Source: Pseudomonas sp. (lineage in GTDB: Bacteria; Pseudomonadota; Gammaproteobacteria; Pseudomonadales; Pseudomonadaceae). Taken from it: 13,072 nt of DNA. The stretch spans positions 1-13,072 of the forward strand of contig DNMQ01000115.1 in assembly GCA_003488145.1 (NCBI GenBank). Direction: 5' to 3'. The translations under genes were made by a program, and so were the position numbers. A model generated the notes under the pieces. It had not been told where the DNA came from. It was given only the letters and a program-made list of their open reading frames with translations, and made no database searches. This document shows, piece after piece, positions 8,968 through 13,072 of the stretch (position 1 is the stretch's first letter; each line of letters begins with the position of its first letter).

Positions 8968-9328
8968 ACGTACTCCAGTCCTGAAATGGGTTCTGTAGGT
9001 ACGGCTGGCGCTCGCCTGGAAAGTTTCGCCAGGATGCCGAACGGAAGTCAGGCAGCGGCAGAGCGCCGTGACGAACCACCGGCAGCAGCGACGCCTTTGC
9101 GGCCGCTCGTCGTGGCGCACGTTTGCGACCTGACATCAGTGGATGGCGGGCGTAGAATCCGCGCCGCTTCGACTGTCCCGTCCCTCACTCCATCCGCTCC
9201 CGCTGCCTTCCTGCTCGCTTCGCGCGTGCGGGCCGCGTGCGTCATGGCATTCGGGCAGGAACCGTCGCCCTTACACCCTCATTCGTCGCGCTTTGCTTCG
9301 ACTGAATCGATACCAGACCCACTTCTCC
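8968..9328. other. Divergent intergenic spacer (361 bases) with sotB promoter
   Basis: The spacer separates the dehydrogenase (minus) from sotB (plus). It contains the sotB promoter at 9130-9158 and the transcribed leader after it. Nearer the dehydrogenase there is an imperfectly placed inverted repeat, CTGGCG (9005-9010) with CGCCAG (9027-9032), loop 16. Overlapping it is CCTGG/CCAGG (9015-9019 and 9029-9033). Either could be an operator or part of the dehydrogenase leader. I find no convincing minus-strand -35/-10 pair, no RNA gene and no supported small ORF. Open frames crossing it are extensions from neighbouring genes. Confidence 0.5.
9130..9158 (+). promoter_or_regulatory. Sigma70-type promoter of sotB
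   Basis: CTGACA (9130-9135) and TAGAAT (9153-9158) each match consensus at five of six positions and are separated by the optimal 17 bases. Transcription would start near 9165, leaving an untranslated leader of about 165 bases before the sotB ATG at 9329. It is the best-scoring plus-strand promoter I can see in the spacer. Confidence 0.6.
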
Positions 9329-10519
9329 ATGAACGAATCGCAAAGCTCCCCGGCCGGGAGCTGGCTCAGCGTGATCGCACTGGCGCTGGCCGCCTTCATC
9401 TTCAACACCACCGAGTTCGTCCCTGTGGCGCTGCTCAGCGACATTGGCCGCTCGTTCGACATGCCGCCATCCCAGGTCGGGCTGATGCTGACCATCTACG
9501 CCTGGGTGGTTGCGTTGATGTCACTGCCGATGATGCTGCTGACGCGCAATTTCGAGCGCCGCACGCTGCTCGTCCTGGTCTTTGTGGTGTTCATCGGCAG
9601 CCATCTGGTTTCGAGCGTGGCGTCTAGCTACGGCATGCTGATGCTCAGCCGGATCGGCATCGCCCTGGCGCACGCGGTGTTCTGGTCGATCACCGCATCG
9701 CTGGCGGTGCGTGTCGCACCCGCAGGCAAGCAGGCGCAAGCCTTGGGCCTGCTGGCGACCGGCAGTGCGCTGGCGATGGTGCTGGGCATTCCGCTGGGGC
9801 GCGTGGTGGGCGAGGCGCTGGACTGGCGCACCACCTTCCTGGCCATCGGCGTGATCGCCGCGCTGGTGCTGGTCGTCCTGGCGCGGACGCTGCCATCGCT
9901 GCCGAGCCAGAATTCCGGTTCGTTGCGCAGCCTGCCGGTGCTGTTCAAACGCCCTGCGCTGTTGACCGCCTATGCGCTGACCGCGTTGGTCATCACCGCG
10001 CAATTCACCGCCTACACCTACATCGAGCCCTTTGCGCAAACCGTCGCGCACCTGAGCGGCGACATGACCACCGTCCTGCTGTTGCTCTTCGGCGGTGCCG
10101 GTCTGCTCGGTTCGTTGCTGTTCAGCCGATACAGCGCGCGCTATCCGAGGGGCTTTCTGATCGCGGCGATCGCGGTCATGGCGATCTGTCTGCTGCTCTT
10201 GCTGCCGGCTTCGCGCGAGAGTTCGCTGCTCGGTGCGGTGGTGGTGATCTGGGGTATCGCCGGGATGTGCTTCGGCCTGGCCGTGCAATCGAAGGTACTG
10301 AACCTGGCTTCGGACGCGACCGACGTTGCCATGGCCATGTTCTCGGGCATCTACAACGTCGGAATCGGCGGCGGCGCCTTGCTCGGCAGCCTCGTTGTCA
10401 GCCATCTGGGGTTGCGTGAGATTGGCGTCGCTGCCGGCTTGCTCGCGGTCGCCGGCCTGTTGCTTTGCAGCCTTGCGACCTATCGCTTAGCCAGGCCTGC
10501 CAGCGGCACGGCGGTGTAG
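9329..10519 (+). CDS. sotB: SotB-type sugar/drug efflux transporter (major facilitator)
   Basis: Inner-membrane proton-coupled efflux protein of the DHA1 drug:H+ branch of the major facilitator superfamily. E. coli SotB (YdeA) exports arabinose and IPTG-like sugars. It is 396 residues, the same length as the E. coli protein, and colinear with it as I recall. Shared landmarks are [19 protein letters not shown] near residues 20-38, [78 protein letters not shown] and [25 protein letters not shown]. Twelve hydrophobic segments are visible, with a longer central loop at [22 protein letters not shown] at 9329 matches the family N-terminus but lacks a clear Shine-Dalgarno. The frame is open to an ATG at 9143, rejected because that extension is Arg/Ser/Pro-rich and the codon lies inside the promoter. 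No adjacent regulator gene is present. Actual substrate here is inferred. Confidence 0.93.
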   Translation: MNESQSSPAGSWLSVIALALAAFIFNTTEFVPVALLSDIGRSFDMPPSQVGLMLTIYAWVVALMSLPMMLLTRNFERRTLLVLVFVVFIGSHLVSSVASSYGMLMLSRIGIALAHAVFWSITASLAVRVAPAGKQAQALGLLATGSALAMVLGIPLGRVVGEALDWRTTFLAIGVIAALVLVVLARTLPSLPSQNSGSLRSLPVLFKRPALLTAYALTALVITAQFTAYTYIEPFAQTVAHLSGDMTTVLLLLFGGAGLLGSLLFSRYSARYPRGFLIAAIAVMAICLLLLLPASRESSLLGAVVVIWGIAGMCFGLAVQSKVLNLASDATDVAMAMFSGIYNVGIGGGALLGSLVVSHLGLREIGVAAGLLAVAGLLLCSLATYRLARPASGTAV

Positions 10520-10603
10520 CTGGGTTACGTGTGATCCGCTGCCGGGCTTGGTTGTTGCGGTGGGATCAGCAGGCTTCCGCAGAGCTAGCTTGGAAAGCTG
10601 TGG

Positions 10604-11329
10604 CTATTCATGCGTAGCGGTGCTTTCGAAAGATGCCTGCGGTGTGCTGTGGGCGGCCTGGGTGCGTGCGATATCCAATGCCGCACGCTCCAGGCAGCGG
10701 CCGATTACCCGGTCACGATGCTGGTTGCTGCGGATGCCATCCAACAGGGCTAGAATCACATATGTAACCGTGGCTAACGCCAGCACGAATACGATGCCTT
10801 TTCCGGCGATCCAGGTATCGGTCAGCTTGATGACGTCCGTCGACAGACTGACGATCGCCGAAACCAGCATGACGATGACGAGGTTCTGGGAGACCCAGCG
10901 TTCCTGAGGTGGTGGGCCGGCGATCTCGGCGATGCGCGCCAACTCCTGAATGTCCGCTGCGTTGAGCCCGCGCTCTACAAGGGCATTTCGGAACAGTGCG
11001 TAGCGCAGCAGTTCTTCGCGGCGTAGAAAACCGTAGCGGTTCAGCGTTTCACGGGCATAGATATCCCGGTAGTACCACGCGCAATAGCGCTCCCGGGCCA
11101 GCAGCATGCCAAGCAGAGCAAGCAGTGCGCCGGCCATGGCAGCCAACCCCTGCAAAGGTGAATGGCTATTGAGCAAGGTTCCAACCAGCAATATGCCGAC
11201 AGCGATCGTCAGCGCCCAGGAAGGCCAGACCATGCGCAGCCCGCCATGCGTGAAGCTCGCCGTGAACACGCCGGGTTGGCATTGTCGATAGAGCGAGCGG
11301 ATCTCTGCCCATGTCGCAAGTACAGTCAC
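10604..11329 (-). CDS. Unrecognised four-segment membrane protein
   Basis: A 241-residue protein I do not recognise. It has two pairs of hydrophobic segments: about residues 33-53 (VWPSWALTIAVGILLVGTLL) with 58-77 (LQGLAAMAGALLALLGMLLA), and about 147-165 (NLVIVMLVSAIVSLSTDVI) with 174-194 (GIVFVLALATVTYVILALL). Between the pairs is a soluble, charged stretch of about 65 residues rich in Arg, Glu and Tyr (ARERYCAWYYRDIYARETLNRYG and on). The C-terminal tail is hydrophilic. The start is GTG at 11329, giving MTVLATWAEIRSLYR. It is supported by a near-perfect GGGGGAGG seven bases upstream. It begins 28 bases after the rlhA stop on the same strand, so the two are probably co-transcribed. It converges on sotB with 84 bases between the stops and no obvious intrinsic terminator. 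Coding status is supported by the start signal, hydrophobic pattern and clean frame. Confidence 0.75.
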   Translation of the reverse strand: MTVLATWAEIRSLYRQCQPGVFTASFTHGGLRMVWPSWALTIAVGILLVGTLLNSHSPLQGLAAMAGALLALLGMLLARERYCAWYYRDIYARETLNRYGFLRREELLRYALFRNALVERGLNAADIQELARIAEIAGPPPQERWVSQNLVIVMLVSAIVSLSTDVIKLTDTWIAGKGIVFVLALATVTYVILALLDGIRSNQHRDRVIGRCLERAALDIARTQAAHSTPQASFESTATHE

Positions 11330-11336
11330 GGCAGCG

Positions 11337-11344
11337 CCTCCCCC
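11337..11344 (-). promoter_or_regulatory. Strong ribosome binding site for the GTG-start membrane protein
   Basis: GGGGGAGG on the minus strand, seven bases before the GTG at 11327-11329, lies within the 28-base gap after the rlhA stop. It is the strongest Shine-Dalgarno match in the window and decides the non-ATG start. Confidence 0.75.
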
Positions 11345-11357
11345 GGATGTATCGACG

Positions 11358-13072
11358 TCAGGCGTGCGGCTTGTTGCGGATTGTCTTCATCAGATCGTCC
11401 GGCGTGATGTGTCCGACCACGCTGCTGCCGCTGCCCGGCAGCGGCAGGTCGAGGATATGCCCCTTCATCTTGCCCACCACGTGCATCTCGCAGGGCTTGC
11501 AGTCGAAGGTCAGGGTCAGCACTTCATCGCCGTGGACCAGCTGCATCGGCGCGACCTTGGTGCGCACGCCGGTGACGCCCTTGGCCTGCTTCGGGCAGAG
11601 GTTGAAGGAGAAGCGCAGGCAGTGCTTGGTGATCATCACCGGCACCTCGCCGGTTTCCTCGTGGGCCTCGTAGGCCGCGTCGATCAGCTGCACACCGTAG
11701 CGGTGATAGAAGGCGCGGGCCTTCTCGTTGTAGACGTTGGCGAGGAACGACAGGTGCGACTCCGGGTAGACCGGCGGCGGCACGCTGACCGGCTTGCGCC
11801 CGCCGCGCGGACGGATGGCTTCGCGCGCTTCGCCCAGCGCCTCGATGGCTTCGCGGCGCAGCGCCTTGAGTTGCGAGTTGGGGATGAAGAAGGCCTGCGG
11901 TGCATACACTTCGACTTCTTCGGCGTGGTAGATGGTGGTGCCCAGCTGGCTCAGCAGATCGGCGATCTGGCCGGGCACCTGCTCGGGCTTTTTAGCTTCG
12001 CCGAAGGGGCCGGGCAGGGTGGCCGTAGCATAGGCGCCTTCCTCGCTGGTGACGTGCAGCTCCAGCTCATCGGCGCGCAATTTTGCCAGCCAACGTACGC
12101 CGATGCGGCGTTCGGCGGAGGTCTTGAGCAGCGCGTTCTGCCAGTTGTGGTCCAGGTTGCGATTGAGTGGATGGTTCGGGCGCACCTGGCGCATCGCGGC
12201 GGGCATTTCGTTGGGTTCGACGCGGTACTCGTAGCGCGACTGACCATCTTCCTCGAACTGCTTCAGCGGCTCGACCACGCTGGCGCGGAAACCCACCACC
12301 TCGCGCTTGATCAGCACGTTGAGGCCGTCACCGTTGGACAGCGGCTCGCGGGTCTGCACGGTCAGATCATGCTTGCCGACCTTGAGTACTTCGCCGACGG
12401 CGAGGCCGGTGAAGGTCGGCGAATCGAAGGCGCCGATGTCGATCTTGCGCTCGGTGACGAAGTAGTCGGTGCTGCCGCGGTGGAAGGTCTTGTCCGGGTC
12501 CGGCACGAAGAAGTGATCGGTGCGGCCGCTGGAGGCGCGGGCCAGGTCAGGGCGTTCGGCGAGGATGCCGTCCAGGCGCTGACGGTAGTAAGCGGTGATG
12601 TTCTTCACATAGCTCACATCCTTGTAGCGCCCCTCGATCTTGAACGAACGCACGCCGGCATCCACCAGCGCGCTCAGGTTGGCGCTCTGGTTGTTGTCCT
12701 TCATCGACAGCAGGTGCTTGTCGAAGGCCACCACGCGGCCCTGATCGTCCTTCAGCGTGTAGGGCAGGCGGCAGGCCTGCGAGCAGTCGCCGCGGTTGGC
12801 GCTGCGCCCGGTCTGCGCGTGGCTGATGTTGCACTGCCCGGAAAACGCCACGCACAGCGCGCCGTGGATGAAGAACTCCAGGGTCGAATCCACTTCATCG
12901 TAAATCGCGCGGATTTCCTGCAGGTTCAGCTCGCGGGCGAGAACCAGCTGCGAGAAGTCGGCCTTGTCGAGGAACTTGGCCCGTTCCAGCGTGCGGATGT
13001 CGGTCTGGGTGCTGGCATGAATCTCGATGGGCGGAATATCCAGCTCCATGATGCCCATGTCCTGCACGATCA
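11358..13072 (-). CDS. rlhA: 23S rRNA 5-hydroxycytidine C2501 synthase (U32 family), 5' end cut
   Basis: RlhA (YdcP) of the peptidase U32 family hydroxylates C2501 of 23S rRNA; it is not a true protease in E. coli. The frame is unbroken for 570 codons from the right edge to TGA at 11358. E. coli RlhA is about 650 residues, so roughly 80-100 N-terminal residues are missing. Counting from the GTG codon at 13067, FIHGALCVAFSGQC (Cys72, Cys79) and RGDCSQACRLPY (Cys95, Cys99) supply the four conserved cysteines expected to hold an iron-sulfur cluster. The U32 block SALVDAGVRSFKIEGRYKDVSYV follows. The C-terminal domain has a second set, Cys483, Cys491, Cys523 and Cys526 (CLRFSFNLCPKQ and DCKPCEMHVVG), typical of RlhA rather than the shorter TrhP. 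The GTG at 13067 is internal, not a start. An unrecognised membrane protein gene follows 28 bases downstream. Confidence 0.92.
   Translation of the reverse strand, partial: IVQDMGIMELDIPPIEIHASTQTDIRTLERAKFLDKADFSQLVLARELNLQEIRAIYDEVDSTLEFFIHGALCVAFSGQCNISHAQTGRSANRGDCSQACRLPYTLKDDQGRVVAFDKHLLSMKDNNQSANLSALVDAGVRSFKIEGRYKDVSYVKNITAYYRQRLDGILAERPDLARASSGRTDHFFVPDPDKTFHRGSTDYFVTERKIDIGAFDSPTFTGLAVGEVLKVGKHDLTVQTREPLSNGDGLNVLIKREVVGFRASVVEPLKQFEEDGQSRYEYRVEPNEMPAAMRQVRPNHPLNRNLDHNWQNALLKTSAERRIGVRWLAKLRADELELHVTSEEGAYATATLPGPFGEAKKPEQVPGQIADLLSQLGTTIYHAEEVEVYAPQAFFIPNSQLKALRREAIEALGEAREAIRPRGGRKPVSVPPPVYPESHLSFLANVYNEKARAFYHRYGVQLIDAAYEAHEETGEVPVMITKHCLRFSFNLCPKQAKGVTGVRTKVAPMQLVHGDEVLTLTFDCKPCEMHVVGKMKGHILDLPLPGSGSSVVGHITPDDLMKTIRNKPHA

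Noticed and set aside
9143..9328. Upstream ATG start for sotB at 9143
   Set aside because: The added 62 residues are low-complexity, SotB family length and start match 9329, and the codon lies within the predicted promoter.
8419..9627. A 402-codon plus-strand open frame across the dehydrogenase, spacer and start of sotB
   Set aside because: It is antisense to the dehydrogenase and out of frame with sotB; no family features and no ribosome binding site.
9521..10405. A 294-codon minus-strand open frame opposite sotB
   Set aside because: Gln/Arg/His-rich shadow of sotB with no domain signature.
10520..10603. Intrinsic terminator between the convergent sotB and membrane-protein genes
   Set aside because: TGATCC/GGATCA (10532-10537, 10563-10568) has a 25-base loop, and AGCTT/AAGCT (10587-10599) is short and AT-rich; neither is followed by a T run on either strand.

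Overview
This is a GC-rich bacterial chromosomal segment of ordinary gene density. The gene set and sequence style (a glpF-glpK pair with a GlpR-like operator, a bacterial SUV3-type helicase, a SotB transporter, an RlhA-type U32 protein) point to a gammaproteobacterium of the Pseudomonas type, plausibly the stutzeri group (Stutzerimonas). The species-level guess is inference. I found no tRNA, rRNA, insertion sequence, CRISPR array, prophage or integrase, and nothing I could defend as a new defence or mobile system.

Layout from left to right. The minus strand carries glpK (its 3' end runs off the left edge) directly behind glpF, a two-gene glycerol uptake and phosphorylation operon. Its promoter has a perfect -35 box and a GlpR-like operator lying over the -10 box. 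Next, also on the minus strand, are a DUF1275 membrane protein with its own TATAAT box, a SUV3-like superfamily 2 RNA helicase whose frame is broken by one extra base near 3748-3750, and a six-segment voltage-gated-type potassium channel. A DUF72 (YecE-like) gene is divergent from the channel. It converges on a small stress-type protein gene so closely that the two stop codons share one CTAG.

A YghA/GS39-type short-chain dehydrogenase follows on the minus strand. A 361-base divergent spacer separates it from sotB, a major-facilitator sugar/drug efflux gene on the plus strand with a strong sigma70-type promoter and a leader of roughly 165 bases. The right end is a minus-strand pair: rlhA (23S rRNA C2501 hydroxylation; 5' end off the right edge) and, 28 bases downstream, an unrecognised four-segment membrane protein that starts with GTG behind a very strong ribosome binding site.

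Functionally the window is a set of small independent units: glycerol catabolism (glpF, glpK), RNA metabolism (SUV3-like helicase, rlhA), membrane transport (potassium channel, sotB, DUF1275) and a putative stress pair (GSP17M/YsnF-like protein and the dehydrogenase). The most notable observation is the helicase frameshift. It leaves all helicase motifs intact but removes the native C-terminal region of about 165 residues.
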